Shown: positions 43,013 to 52,271, counted from the stretch's first letter. The stretch is 64,000 nt of DNA from Halomonas halmophila (GCF_006540005.1 NZ_BJOC01000011.1:1-64000); one strand, 5' to 3'. Translations and numbers: made by a program. Notes: generated from the letters alone by a model not told the origin.

Positions 43013-44506
43013 TCAGGCCGTGGGCAGGTGATCGATGCAGGCCATCCAGTTCTCGCAGAGCCAACGGCCGCCGCGTTCGATGTCGGCATCACTGGCGCCG
43101 GCATAACCGAGTACCAGCCCGGGGCGTCCGGAACCCTGCTGGTAATAAGCGGAGAGCGGCGATAACAGCAGGTCGGCCTGCCTGGCGCGTTCGACCAGCT
43201 CGCTCTCGAGGGCGTGGCTCTCCAGGAAGGCCACCAGATGCATGCCGGCGTGGCCGGAGGACAGCCGCAGCCCCTGTTGCACGGCAGGGGCCAGGGCGTT
43301 GCGCAGCAGGGCCTGACGATGGCGGTAGCACTGGCGCATGCGTGCCACGTGGCGTGCGAAATGCCCCTCGCTGATGAAGTCGGCCAGTGCGGCCTGGGCC
43401 ACATACTGGCCCTCGCGATGCAGGCGGGCATTGAGGCGCTGGAAGGGCGCGACCAGAGACGGGGGCAGCACCAGATAACCGAGCCTGAGCCCCGGGTAGA
43501 GCACCTTGCTGAAGGTGCCGACATAGATGACCGGTGCATTGTCCATCAGTCCCTGCAAGGACGCGATGGGCGCACTGCTGTAGCGGAACTCACTGTCGTA
43601 GTCGTCCTCGATGATCCAGGCGTCATTTGCCCGGGCCAGCCACAGCAGGGCAGTGCGGCGCGCCAGCGAGAGGGTCGAGCCGAGCGGATACTGGTGCGAG
43701 GGCGTCAGGTAGATCAGTCTGGGGGAGGGCGTTGCATCCGGCAGGGACGCCACGTCCATGCCGGCGTCGTCCACCGCCACGGGTTCCAGTTGCAGCCCGG
43801 CCGAGGCGAAGCAGGCCTGGGCGCCTCCATAGCCGGGCTCCTCCATCCAGACGCGGTCGCCCTCATCGGCCAGCAGGCGTGCAATCAGTTCGAAGCCCTG
43901 CTGTGCCCCCTGGGTGATGAGGATCTGTTCCGGCCGACATTGCACCGAGCGCGAGAGTTGCAGGTAGTCGCACAGGGCGTCGCGCAAGGCGCGTACACCG
44001 CCGGCGCTCTGATAATCGAACCACTCGAGCGGTGCGCCTTGTTGATGGCGGCGCAGCAGGCGTTGCCAACGCTCGCGGGGAAACTGGTCCAGGGCCGGCA
44101 CGCCCGGTGCGAAGGCGGTCGGACGCTCGTCCGTGCTGCCGGCGAAGTCGAGCAATCGCTGGCCGCGACGGGATAGCGACAGCTCGGTGTCGGGGACGGC
44201 GTTGCATGACGGTCTGGGGGCCCACTGCCATTCGGCGACGAAGACCCCCGCGCCCTGACGGGACACCAGAAAGCCCTCGGCAAGCAGCCGGTCGACAGCG
44301 CTCAAGACGGTATTGCGGCCGATGCCCAGCTCGGTGGCCAACTGGCGAGAAGAGGGGAGTGCCTGACCGGCGCTCATCCGGCCCTGTTGGATACCGCTTC
44401 TCAAGGCATCGTAGAGGCGCTGGCTGAGGGGGCGCGCGTCGCGCGCGGCCAGTTCCAGGTTCAAGGCTTCCTGAATCCACAGGCGGTTGGCGTTGGGATC
44501 GGTCAC
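43013..44506 (-). CDS. MocR/PdxR-type GntR-aminotransferase regulator
   Basis: A 497-residue regulator fusing a GntR winged helix (about residues 20-85; LPSSRQLATELGIGRNTVLSAVDRL) to a PLP-binding class I aminotransferase domain (about 125-495). The PLP region has TQGAQQGFELIARLL, EEPGYGG and the lysine-bearing GTFSKVLYPGLRLGYL. Members sense PLP or an amino compound; PdxR controls vitamin B6 synthesis. GTG 44506 is chosen because GGAAGGA sits four bases upstream on the minus strand; ATGs further upstream fall within the operator-like repeats. It is divergent from a GNAT gene, its probable target. Confidence 0.85.
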   Translation of the reverse strand: MTDPNANRLWIQEALNLELAARDARPLSQRLYDALRSGIQQGRMSAGQALPSSRQLATELGIGRNTVLSAVDRLLAEGFLVSRQGAGVFVAEWQWAPRPSCNAVPDTELSLSRRGQRLLDFAGSTDERPTAFAPGVPALDQFPRERWQRLLRRHQQGAPLEWFDYQSAGGVRALRDALCDYLQLSRSVQCRPEQILITQGAQQGFELIARLLADEGDRVWMEEPGYGGAQACFASAGLQLEPVAVDDAGMDVASLPDATPSPRLIYLTPSHQYPLGSTLSLARRTALLWLARANDAWIIEDDYDSEFRYSSAPIASLQGLMDNAPVIYVGTFSKVLYPGLRLGYLVLPPSLVAPFQRLNARLHREGQYVAQAALADFISEGHFARHVARMRQCYRHRQALLRNALAPAVQQGLRLSSGHAGMHLVAFLESHALESELVERARQADLLLSPLSAYYQQGSGRPGLVLGYAGASDADIERGGRWLCENWMACIDHLPTA

Positions 44507-44550
44507 TGGTTCCTTCCAAATGCGGGATATTGGTTCTTCTTGAGGAACCA
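44507..44550. promoter_or_regulatory. TGGTTC repeats, candidate MocR operator
   Basis: TGGTTC occurs at 44507-44512 and 44531-44536 (direct repeat, 24-base period) and inverted as GAACCA at 44545-44550. The set fills the divergent promoter between the MocR-type regulator and the GNAT gene at 44601. MocR regulators are known to use direct repeats, sometimes with a third inverted copy, so the arrangement fits. Confidence 0.55.
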
Positions 44551-44600
44551 TTATGGCGGCAGACTGAGACGACGTCACATCCAGAACAGTGAGCCTTGCC

Positions 44601-45047
44601 ATGATCACGATCTCTCAAGCGACACGCGAACAGCTCGACGACCTGGTACCGCTGGTCGACGGCTATCGACAGTTCTACCGTCAATCCAGTGACCCCGAAG
44701 GCGCCCGGCATTTCATGGAGCAGCGCTTCGACAAAGGGGATGCGCATGTGTTGCTGGCACTTGATGCCGACAATCGCGCCATCGGTTTCGCGCAGTTATT
44801 TCCGGTGCCTTCGACCACCAGCCTGGCATCACGCTGGATACTCAACGACCTGTTCGTCACGCCCGAGTCACGTCGTGAAGGCGCCGGGAGCGCCTTGCTG
44901 GAAGCGGCACGCGAGCTGGCGCGCTCCCAGGGTGTACCACAATTGATGCTACGTACCCAGGTGGAAAACAGCGCGGCCAAGTCCCGCTACGAGGCACTCG
45001 GTTGGCAACGCGATGCGGCCTTCGATACCTACCTGGTTACTGCCTGA
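44601..45047 (+). CDS. GNAT-family N-acetyltransferase
   Basis: A 148-residue acetyl-CoA-dependent acyltransferase. The fold is recognisable: GFAQLFPVPSTTS strand, the DLFVTPESRREGAGSALLEAA acetyl-CoA loop (about residues 86-106, R-x-x-G-x-G/A type) and the C-terminal ENSAAKSRYEALGW. The substrate is unknown. It starts 94 bases from the divergent MocR-type regulator and is probably regulated by it; the next GNAT follows after 20 bases, so the three genes to 46464 may be one operon. Confidence 0.87.
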   Translation: MITISQATREQLDDLVPLVDGYRQFYRQSSDPEGARHFMEQRFDKGDAHVLLALDADNRAIGFAQLFPVPSTTSLASRWILNDLFVTPESRREGAGSALLEAARELARSQGVPQLMLRTQVENSAAKSRYEALGWQRDAAFDTYLVTA

Positions 45048-45067
45048 AACTTTCTGGAGGTGATGCC

Positions 45068-45814
45068 ATGACGCCTGAAACCAATGACTACGGCCAGCCG
45101 GTAGGGCCTGAAGTAGTGGGGTGGGAGCCGCCCGCCGGGCTTGAGTCTACGCTGATCAGTGGGCGCTTCTGCCGGCTGGAACCATTGAACGCGGACTCCC
45201 ATGCAGCGAGCCTGTGGCAAGCGTGGCGGGAATCGGCCCCGGAGTTCGATCATGACCCCCAGGCGCTTGCTCGCTGGACCTATCTGGGTGGCCGGCCGTT
45301 CAACGACGAGGATGGCTGCAGGGCCTGGCTGATGCGCATGAGTGGCGACCCGGAGCTGCTTTGCTATGCCGTTGTCGACCCTGCCGATGGCCAGGCAGTG
45401 GGTATGGCGGCCTATCTCAATGATGTGCCCGCTGATGGCCGAGTCGAGATCGGCCACTTGAGCTTCTCGCCGCGCATGGCGGGCAGCCGGGTATCCAGCG
45501 AAGCCCTGATGCTGATGATGGCCGAGGCCTTCGGCAAGGGCTATCGGCGCCTGGAATGGAAGTGTGATGCCCTCAATGCCGCGTCGCGACGCGCGGCCGA
45601 GCGGCTTGGCTTTCGTTACGAGGGCATCTTTCGTCAGCATCGCGTGGTCGCCGGCCGTAACCGAGATACGGCCTGGTATGCCGTGATCGACAGCGAATGG
45701 CCGGCGATCGCGGCGGCCCAGCGACGCTGGCTGGCCCCTGACAATTTCGATGCGGACGGCCATCAGCGGCAGGGGCTAGCGTCGCTGATGCTGGCCCAAG
45801 GGCAAGGGGGATGA
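45068..45814 (+). CDS. GNAT-family acetyltransferase (RimJ/RimL-like)
   Basis: A 248-residue acyltransferase of the RimJ/RimL-like group, with a long N-terminal part. YLNDVPADGRVEIGHLSFSP (about 118-137), SEALMLMMAEAFGKGYRR and NAASRRAAERLGFRYEGIFR are the conserved core and acetyl-CoA contacts. Such proteins acetylate protein N-termini, polyamines or small amines. GGAGGTG at 45056-45062 fixes the start. The stop overlaps ATG 45811 of the next frame. Confidence 0.86.
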   Translation: MTPETNDYGQPVGPEVVGWEPPAGLESTLISGRFCRLEPLNADSHAASLWQAWRESAPEFDHDPQALARWTYLGGRPFNDEDGCRAWLMRMSGDPELLCYAVVDPADGQAVGMAAYLNDVPADGRVEIGHLSFSPRMAGSRVSSEALMLMMAEAFGKGYRRLEWKCDALNAASRRAAERLGFRYEGIFRQHRVVAGRNRDTAWYAVIDSEWPAIAAAQRRWLAPDNFDADGHQRQGLASLMLAQGQGG

Positions 45815-45816
45815 CC

Positions 45817-46464
45817 ATGCACCAGCCATCCAGATTCCGCATGGAGCAGCGGGATGACTGTCATCGGGTTATCGCTGAGGCCCCCTTTGCGACCCTGGTC
45901 ACCAACCTGGCTGACGGGCAGTTGAGTGCGGATCATCTACCGCTACTCCTGCAGCCTGCCGAGGATGACCGGAGTCGAGACCGGCTCATTGGCCATGTGG
46001 CGCGTGCCAATCCGCTGGTTCCGTGCCTGGAGGCGGCGGATGATGGCGGTGATGCCCTGGCCATCTTTCACGGCCCTCACGCTTATGTCACTCCGAGCTG
46101 GTACCCGGCCAAGCGTGAACACGGGAGGGTGGTGCCGACCTGGAATTATCAGGTCGTACATGTCCATGGTCGACTGCGGTTGATCGATGATCCCGACTGG
46201 GTGCTGGATATGGTCACTGCGCTGACCGAGCGGTTCGAGGGCGGGCGATCGTCGCCCTGGCGGGTCGAGGACGCGCCGGAGGATTATATTGCGGGCATGT
46301 GTCGTGCCATTGTCGGGATCGAATTGACCATTGAATGGATAACCGGCAAGCACAAGGCCAGTCAGCACAAGTCTCCGGAAGAACGCAATGCGATCCATGA
46401 AGGGCTATGCCGGGAATACGGCAGGACCGAGTGGGAAGCGGCCTGCCTGAGCGGTCGGCAGTAA
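45817..46464 (+). CDS. PaiB-family FMN-binding protein
   Basis: A 215-residue protein of the PaiB family (FMN-binding split barrel). Features seen are PFATLVTNLADGQLSADHLPLLL (about 16-38), GHVARANPL, HAYVTPSWYPAK and VVPTWNYQVVHVHG, all typical of the family. PaiB in Bacillus is a negative regulator linked to the acetyltransferase PaiA, and the genes just upstream here are GNATs, which makes the pairing meaningful. AAGGGGG at 45804-45810 favours ATG 45817 over ATG 45811. Confidence 0.85.
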   Translation: MHQPSRFRMEQRDDCHRVIAEAPFATLVTNLADGQLSADHLPLLLQPAEDDRSRDRLIGHVARANPLVPCLEAADDGGDALAIFHGPHAYVTPSWYPAKREHGRVVPTWNYQVVHVHGRLRLIDDPDWVLDMVTALTERFEGGRSSPWRVEDAPEDYIAGMCRAIVGIELTIEWITGKHKASQHKSPEERNAIHEGLCREYGRTEWEAACLSGRQ

Positions 46465-46531
46465 GGCTGGCAAGCCACGTCAGCCCGGAAGCCATTGCTT
46501 GAGTACCTGCGCCGAACATTGCGGCACTACC

Positions 46532-46549
46532 GTCGCCATCCGTGGCGAC
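46532..46549. other. Hairpin in convergent gap
   Basis: GTCGCCA and TGGCGAC form a perfect 7-bp stem with the loop TCCG in the gap between the convergent PaiB-like and aldo/keto reductase genes. There is no T run, so it is at most a weak terminator. Nothing else was found between 46465 and 46673. Confidence 0.4.
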
Positions 46550-46673
46550 TACCCTGCGGGGCGTCCGGGGGCGCTGCCCATTCGCTGCTGGCGAATCAGG
46601 GCGCCAACTCGGACGACAGTTCGCTTCACGACTCGTTATATGGCTTCTGCGCGGCGACGTGGTTAGTGCTTGC

Positions 46674-47558
46674 TTAAACCATGTCGAGGCGCTCCTTGGC
46701 CACGGCCGTCGGGAAGATGCTGTTCAGGCGTGCCAGGATGTCATCGCCCAGAGTGGCATTCAGGGCGGCGGCGTTGTCGCGGACGTGTTGCCGCTGGGCG
46801 GCCTTGGGCACGGCCAGGATATTGTGCTGGCCTTCCACTGGGCGGATGGTCCAGGCCAGCAGCAGCTGGGCCGGGGTCAGGTCCAGCTCGGCGGCCGTGG
46901 CTACGAGATCCGGATGATCGAGCATGTCACGGCGCAGACGGCCACCCTGGGCGAGCGGGCAGTAGGCGATCACCGGTATGTCGTGCGCGCGCTGCCAGGG
47001 CGTCAGGCTGTATTCGATGCCACGCGAGCCCAGGTGATACAACACCTCGTTGGCGGCGCAGGCCTCGCCGCCCGGTCGGTCGATCAGGGCGCGCATGTCC
47101 TCGACATCGAAATTGGAGACGCCGAAGCGACGGATCTTGCCGGCATCGCGCAGGCGCTCGAAGGCTTCCAGTGTCTCGTCGATCGGGATGCCACCCGGCC
47201 AGTGCAGCAGGTAGAGATCGAGATAATCGGTGCCCAGGCGCTGCAGGCTATCTTCACAGGCCTTCATGGCGGTGTCGCGGCCGGCGTTCCAGGGATACAC
47301 CTTGGAGGTCACGAAAGCTTCATCGCGTCGGCCCTTCAGGGCATCCCCGACGACTCTCTCGGCCTGGCCCTCGGCATACATCTCGGCGGTATCGATGAGG
47401 GTGAGCCCGTGATCCAGCCCTTCCTTCAAGGCACTGACTTCTTCCTCGTGCGTTGCATACCCCTCGCCCATGAACCAGGTTCCCTGGCCGATGGCGGGGA
47501 GTGTAACGGCTGGTTCATGGGCAGTGGCGGCTAGCGTGACTTCGGGACGATTCGACAT
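46674..47558 (-). CDS. Aldo/keto reductase
   Basis: A 294-residue NADPH-dependent reductase with the TIM-barrel AKR fold. Catalytic residues are in LIDTAEMYAEG (Asp and Tyr), TSKVYPWN (Lys) and LYLLHWPGG (His), and the SNF and cofactor-binding LAVPKAAQ segments are present. It reduces aldehydes or ketones; the substrate is not indicated. It is divergent from the osmC-like gene (153 bases between), which fits a stress-response pair but is weak evidence. Confidence 0.88.
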   Translation of the reverse strand: MSNRPEVTLAATAHEPAVTLPAIGQGTWFMGEGYATHEEEVSALKEGLDHGLTLIDTAEMYAEGQAERVVGDALKGRRDEAFVTSKVYPWNAGRDTAMKACEDSLQRLGTDYLDLYLLHWPGGIPIDETLEAFERLRDAGKIRRFGVSNFDVEDMRALIDRPGGEACAANEVLYHLGSRGIEYSLTPWQRAHDIPVIAYCPLAQGGRLRRDMLDHPDLVATAAELDLTPAQLLLAWTIRPVEGQHNILAVPKAAQRQHVRDNAAALNATLGDDILARLNSIFPTAVAKERLDMV

Positions 47559-47711
47559 GTCAGCTCCTGTTGAAAAGCGTGTGCGCTTGAGCGCCGCATT
47601 CTGTGTTGCCGTTATTCACGATGCAATGCCCCTTGTGTCTCAGCAGCGTCATCCCCATTGTCTAGACTGCAAGGGCAAGATTGCGACCAACCCAGGATAC
47701 GAGGAGTCGAC

Positions 47712-48143
47712 ATGAGCATCACGAAGAACGGAAACGCTGTCTGGCAAGGTGGTTTGAAGGATGGCAAGGGTACGGTCTCGACGCAAAGTGGCGTGCTCGA
47801 CGAGGCGTCCTACAGCTTTGCCAAGCGTTTCGAAGGCGAGGGTGGTTCCAACCCCGAAGAACTGATCGGGGCGGCACACGCCAGCTGCTATTCGATGGCG
47901 TTGTCGATGATTCTCGGCGAGGCCGGTTACACGCCGGAGCGCATTGCCACACAGGCCGACGTCTCGCTGGTCGAGGACGAGAGCGGCTTCAGCATCAGCA
48001 AGATTCATCTGCAGACCCGTGCCAGCGTTCCGGGCGCGGATCAGGCGGCCTTCGAGGATGCGGCCAACAAGGCCAAGGCAGGTTGCCCGGTGTCCAAGCT
48101 GTTCAATGCCGAGATCAGTCTGGATGCCAAGCTGGAGGGGTAA
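47712..48143 (+). CDS. osmC: OsmC-family peroxiredoxin
   Basis: A 143-residue hydroperoxide reductase that reduces organic peroxides with paired cysteines. Cys59 lies in AAHASCYSMAL and Cys124 in AKAGCPVSKLF; the N-terminus, with the GTVSTQSGVLDEASYSFAKRF segment, places it in the OsmC rather than the Ohr group. GAGGAG at 47701-47706 precedes the ATG. A strong terminator follows within 28 bases. Confidence 0.88.
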   Translation: MSITKNGNAVWQGGLKDGKGTVSTQSGVLDEASYSFAKRFEGEGGSNPEELIGAAHASCYSMALSMILGEAGYTPERIATQADVSLVEDESGFSISKIHLQTRASVPGADQAAFEDAANKAKAGCPVSKLFNAEISLDAKLEG

Positions 48144-48170
48144 AATACTTCCCTGAACCAGGACGCTATC

Positions 48171-48195
48171 AGGCCACCCCAGGGTGGCCTGTTTT
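48171..48195 (+). terminator. Rho-independent terminator after osmC
   Basis: AGGCCACC (48171-48178) pairs with GGTGGCCT (48183-48190) around the loop CCAG, and the sequence continues with GTTTTAT. It ends osmC and lies just before the 3' end of the convergent amidotransferase gene. Confidence 0.8.
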
Positions 48196-48207
48196 ATATG
48201 TGGAGGC

Positions 48208-48876
48208 TCAACGGCGTCGTGCGGCATCGACCAGAGCACGAATCAGGCGTTGCTGGGGGCGATTGAAGATCAGCCATTCAGGATGCCACTGCACGCCGAT
48301 CAGGAAGTCGTGCCGCCGGGATTCGATGCCCTGAACCAGGCCGTCGCGGTCGCGGGCGACGATCTCGATGCCGTCGCCGGCTTCCTGAACCGCCTGGTGA
48401 TGCAGGCTGTTGATGCGGCACCAGGTGACCTTGAGGATACGATTGAGCTGGCTGGCGCCGACGATATCCACCGTCTTGCGGGGCAGTACGGTACGCCGCT
48501 GCTTGAGGCCTTCGTGAGTGGTGTAGATGTCCGGGTCCAGGGTGCCGCCCAGATAGACATTGATCAGCTGGGCGCCACGGCAGATGCCGAGCACCGGTGT
48601 GCCGCGTGGTATGAAGCGTTCCAGCAACTGCAGTTCCAGGTCATCGCGCTGCGGGTCGACCCGCACGTCGAGGTGCATCTCGACGTCGTACAGGTGGGCC
48701 TGGATGTCGTCTCCGCCGCCGATGATCAGGCCGTCGAGGCGTGCCGGAACTTCCCGGGAAGGCGAGAGGCGCAGCGGTCGGCCGCCATGACGCCAGACCG
48801 CGAACCAGTCGAACCACCAGGCAATGCGACTCTTGTGATCGGACGTGGTAATGCCGATCAGGGGACGTTCCGACAT
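48208..48876 (-). CDS. Gamma-glutamyl hydrolase/GATase-I (PuuD-like) paired with amidoligase
   Basis: A 223-residue class I glutamine amidotransferase of the peptidase C26 type. GGGDDI (about 53-58), the nucleophile Cys99 in GICRGAQLIN and the QWHPEW motif near residue 205 are intact. Relatives such as PuuD hydrolyse gamma-glutamyl bonds. Its ATG overlaps the amidoligase stop by one base (TGATG), so the two proteins are made together; a pathway that forms and cleaves a gamma-glutamyl-type amide is likely. No polyamine genes are nearby, so puuD itself is not claimed. Confidence 0.82.
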   Translation of the reverse strand: MSERPLIGITTSDHKSRIAWWFDWFAVWRHGGRPLRLSPSREVPARLDGLIIGGGDDIQAHLYDVEMHLDVRVDPQRDDLELQLLERFIPRGTPVLGICRGAQLINVYLGGTLDPDIYTTHEGLKQRRTVLPRKTVDIVGASQLNRILKVTWCRINSLHHQAVQEAGDGIEIVARDRDGLVQGIESRRHDFLIGVQWHPEWLIFNRPQQRLIRALVDAARRR

Positions 48877-49865
48877 CAGCGCCCCAACTTGTGTCGCAGC
48901 GTGTTCCAGCAGCGGCGTGGCCAGCCGGGGCGGTGGCGTGCCAGGTACTGCGCACCGCGTTCGGCCAGCGTGTCCGGCGCCGCGGCCAGCACCTCTACCT
49001 CGAGCCAGCGATTCCACTCCAGGCTGGCGCCCCATTCGGGTTGCGCCAGTTGGGCGTTGGGCAGCCGGTAGTGATAGGTGGGGCGCGGCTTGACCAGATG
49101 GTCACCGAGCAGCTCGTGCGGGTGCTCCGGGTCCAGGTAGGCAAAGAGCGGCAGCAGGTCGAGCTCACGATTACGCGTCGGGTTGTGTTCCAGATAGTCG
49201 TCGATCAGGGTCCGCAAGTCCGGCGCATAGTCGGGGTCCAGCACCTTGAGCGCATAGGCGCGCGTGAAGGGGTTGGCGTGCGGCAGGACCTCACGAGTGA
49301 TGTCGACGTGAATCTGTTCGCGCAGCCAGCGGGCGGTCAGCAGGTAGGCGCGCAGGCAGTCGAGGATATCCCGGGTCTCGAGGCTGGCGGCCTCGGGGTT
49401 CAAGTGCAGGCCGAAGCCATACAACAGGCTGGCATCGGTGCCCTTGGCGCCGCGCTGGCGCAAGGCATCAAACAGGGCATCGAGCTGGTCGAGTTCGTCC
49501 CAGGGTACCGGCGGGCAGACGATCTCGGTGGGCACCAGGCCGGTCACCACGTCGCCGATCAGTTCGCGGGTACGGTTATGAAAATCCTGGCGCATGCGCT
49601 GCCATTCGCTGTCGGGATCCGACTCCGGAGCGAAGCGCTGTTCAGGGTGGGCGTATTGGGTGTCCAGCTCGATGCCGAAGTCGCCCCAGCGGGTGTTGAT
49701 CACCTTGAGACGATGCGCGCTGATGGCATCGAGTTCGCCACCGAACAGCGACTGCACCAGTTCGGCGGTATCCTGGGGCGGGATTCCCGCAAACTCGATT
49801 TCGACGCCGACTCGACGTGTCCGGCCGTCGGCATTGCGCGGAGTGGGTGGCGGTTGCGGCGTCAT
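48876..49865 (-). CDS. Amidoligase-family protein (GS-like COOH-NH2 ligase)
   Basis: A 329-residue protein of the putative amidoligase family, a glutamine-synthetase-like fold predicted to join a carboxyl to an amine using ATP. The family start RVGVEIEFAG (about 18-27) carries the metal-binding glutamates; WGDFGIELD, VPTEIVCPPVPW and the His motif GFGLHLNPEA follow at the expected spacing. Such ligases are described next to GATase-I genes, as here. The product is unknown; a peptide or amino-acid conjugate is plausible. A divergent MscS gene starts 102 bases upstream. Confidence 0.82.
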   Translation of the reverse strand: MTPQPPPTPRNADGRTRRVGVEIEFAGIPPQDTAELVQSLFGGELDAISAHRLKVINTRWGDFGIELDTQYAHPEQRFAPESDPDSEWQRMRQDFHNRTRELIGDVVTGLVPTEIVCPPVPWDELDQLDALFDALRQRGAKGTDASLLYGFGLHLNPEAASLETRDILDCLRAYLLTARWLREQIHVDITREVLPHANPFTRAYALKVLDPDYAPDLRTLIDDYLEHNPTRNRELDLLPLFAYLDPEHPHELLGDHLVKPRPTYHYRLPNAQLAQPEWGASLEWNRWLEVEVLAAAPDTLAERGAQYLARHRPGWPRRCWNTLRHKLGR

Positions 49866-49967
49866 GACGTCATCCTGTTGTCAGGTGGTGGAACCCTAAC
49901 ACACCGTCCTGGCGTATTTATGTCATGATACCCACTTTTACGCCCCATAGTCGCGACTGGAGACCCA

Positions 49968-52271
49968 ATGCTGTTTGCCGCGCGCCCTTGTTTGCTTGTT
50001 GTGCTGTTGTGTCTGACGTTGCTGGGTTCGTGGAACGTGGCCGCTCAACCGGCACCGTTTTCCGCCCTGGCGGAGGCCCGCCAGGCCGAGAACCTGGACT
50101 CGGCCGAGCTCCAGGCCTCGCTGGATCAGGTCATCTCGACGCTGGAGAATGACGCCAAGCGGCAGGCGTTGCTGGAAAGCCTGGAGGCATTGCGCACCGC
50201 CAATCAACCGGCCGCGGAAGAGTCGGGCATTACCTCGCCCCAGGGCCTGCTGGGGGCCCTGGCCGACACCTTCAATCAGTTGGGGGAACAGGCCGAGGCC
50301 GGTGACTCGCCGCTGGAGGGCTGGCGACTCAAGCTGACCGAGGGCTGGCAGGATCTGACCGACCTCATCGTCGGCACCGGCAACGCCGAGCTGGTCCGGT
50401 TTGCCATCGAGCTGATGGTGCTGGTGGCCATCTGGGCTGGCCTGCTGGTGATCCTGATTGCCCTGGGGCGCATGCTGGCCAGGCGACGCGACTGGCCGCT
50501 GGACCTGCCGCGCGAGCCGCGTGCCTCCCTGATGGTGATCCATTTCCTGCGCCGCATGCTGCCCTGGGCTCTGGCATTCGCCATGACCCTGGGTATCGCC
50601 CAGCTGGTGCCGGGGAGTGCCGGTCGCACCGCGGCGCTGGTGATCGCCTATGTCGCGCTGTGCGGCCGCGCCCTGTCCGTGGTGGTCGAAACGGTCATCG
50701 CCGTATTCACCCGCGGCCATCGCTTCATGGCCGTGCGCATTCTGCAATTCCATGGCCTGCGCCCGCTGTTCATGATCGGCGCCTTGATCGCGCTGGGCGA
50801 TGCCTTCCAGTCCTCGCGGTTGACCAGTTTCATCGGCCTCGATCTGGCGAGCCTGTTCTCGGTGCTGGCCAATATCCTGGCGGCTGTGCTGAGCGGGCGC
50901 TTCATCCTTCGCTTCAAGCGTCCCATCAAGCATCTGATCCGCAATCGGCCCTATTCGCAGCGCCGGGAAAAGAGCAACACCTCCGAGGTGATCCGGGTGG
51001 TCGGTGGCCTCTGGCATGTGCCGGCGCTGTTGCTGGTGGGCGGCTCGCTGCTGGCGATCTTCGTTACCGGCGGCGATGTGGGCACGGCGCTGGCGCGTTC
51101 GATCATTTCGGCGGCCCTGCTGGTGCTGACGCTGGTGGTCGCCGGGGTGCTGCGTCGACATGCCGAAAAACGCACCAGAAAGCGTCGTCAGAGCGAGTAT
51201 CGCCGCCGTCTGGAACGCTTCGGCTACGCGCTGGGGCATGTGCTGGCCTGGATCGCCTTCGCCGAGCTGTCGCTGCAGGTCTGGGGGGCTTCCCTGATCG
51301 GCATCGGCACCCAGGGAGTCGCCAGCGTGCGCATCGGCCAGGCGTTGCTGGGGATCGGCTTCACCTTCCTGCTGGCCTGGCTGGCCTGGATCTTCGCCGA
51401 CACGGCGATCCAGCGTGCCCTGGTGTCATCGGCCCGCTCGCGGGGGCGGCGGGTCAATCAGGCGCGGGCCCAGACGATCACGCCGATGATCCGCAATGTG
51501 ATCTTCGCCACCATCGTGATCATCGCCGCCATCGTGGGGCTGGCCAACCTGGGCGTGAACGTCACGCCGCTGCTCGCCGGTGCCGGTGTCATCGGCCTGG
51601 CCATCGGCTTCGGGGCCCAGACCCTGGTGCAGGACCTGATCACCGGCATCTTCATTCTCATCGAAGACTCCCTGGCGGTGGACGACTTCGTGCAGATCAA
51701 TGGTCATATGGGCACCGTGGAAGGGCTCACGCTGCGCACGGTACGTCTGCGCGACCTGGATGGCATCGTGCACATCATCACCTTCAGTCGCATCGACTCG
51801 ATCCATAACATGTCGCGGCAGTTCGGCGTGGCCCTGATGAAGATCCGCATCCCCTACGACATGAAGATCGACGATGCCATCACCCTGATGCACGAAACCG
51901 CCAGGGCGCTGCGCCAGGACCCGATGATGCGCCATCACATCTGGTCGCCGCTGGAAATGCAGGGCATTCATGCCTTCGAGGATGGCTGTCCGATCCTGCG
52001 CATGCGCTTTCGCACCGCACCGGAAATGCAGTGGGATGTGGCGCGTGCCTTCAACCTGCTGCTCAAGCAGCGCATGGAAGAGCAGGAGGTCGACCTCGGC
52101 GTGCCACGCCTCAGCGTCAGCATGGAAGGGCGCGGCGGTGGCCGGCTCGACGGCAGCAGCGAGCGTGGCGATGGACGCGACGCCGCTGGCCGGGATGCCG
52201 GCGAAGCCGGCGTGGCGGATCCCCAACGCCAGACCAGCGCCACGGGTAGTTCGCCGGATCCCGGTACCTGA
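49968..52271 (+). CDS. Large MscS-family mechanosensitive channel
   Basis: A 767-residue inner-membrane channel protein. A signal peptide (residues 1-26, cleaved near NVAAQ) leads to a periplasmic, helical domain (about 27-135) and then roughly eight hydrophobic segments. The MscS core is near 520-700: the pore-lining helix GVNVTPLLAGAGVIGLAIGF and the beta-domain segment AVDDFVQINGHMGTVE. It releases solutes on hypo-osmotic shock, a useful function in a halophile. The C-terminal tail (about 710-767) is polar and low in complexity. GGAG at 49959-49962 precedes the ATG. Confidence 0.9.
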   Translation: MLFAARPCLLVVLLCLTLLGSWNVAAQPAPFSALAEARQAENLDSAELQASLDQVISTLENDAKRQALLESLEALRTANQPAAEESGITSPQGLLGALADTFNQLGEQAEAGDSPLEGWRLKLTEGWQDLTDLIVGTGNAELVRFAIELMVLVAIWAGLLVILIALGRMLARRRDWPLDLPREPRASLMVIHFLRRMLPWALAFAMTLGIAQLVPGSAGRTAALVIAYVALCGRALSVVVETVIAVFTRGHRFMAVRILQFHGLRPLFMIGALIALGDAFQSSRLTSFIGLDLASLFSVLANILAAVLSGRFILRFKRPIKHLIRNRPYSQRREKSNTSEVIRVVGGLWHVPALLLVGGSLLAIFVTGGDVGTALARSIISAALLVLTLVVAGVLRRHAEKRTRKRRQSEYRRRLERFGYALGHVLAWIAFAELSLQVWGASLIGIGTQGVASVRIGQALLGIGFTFLLAWLAWIFADTAIQRALVSSARSRGRRVNQARAQTITPMIRNVIFATIVIIAAIVGLANLGVNVTPLLAGAGVIGLAIGFGAQTLVQDLITGIFILIEDSLAVDDFVQINGHMGTVEGLTLRTVRLRDLDGIVHIITFSRIDSIHNMSRQFGVALMKIRIPYDMKIDDAITLMHETARALRQDPMMRHHIWSPLEMQGIHAFEDGCPILRMRFRTAPEMQWDVARAFNLLLKQRMEEQEVDLGVPRLSVSMEGRGGGRLDGSSERGDGRDAAGRDAGEAGVADPQRQTSATGSSPDPGT

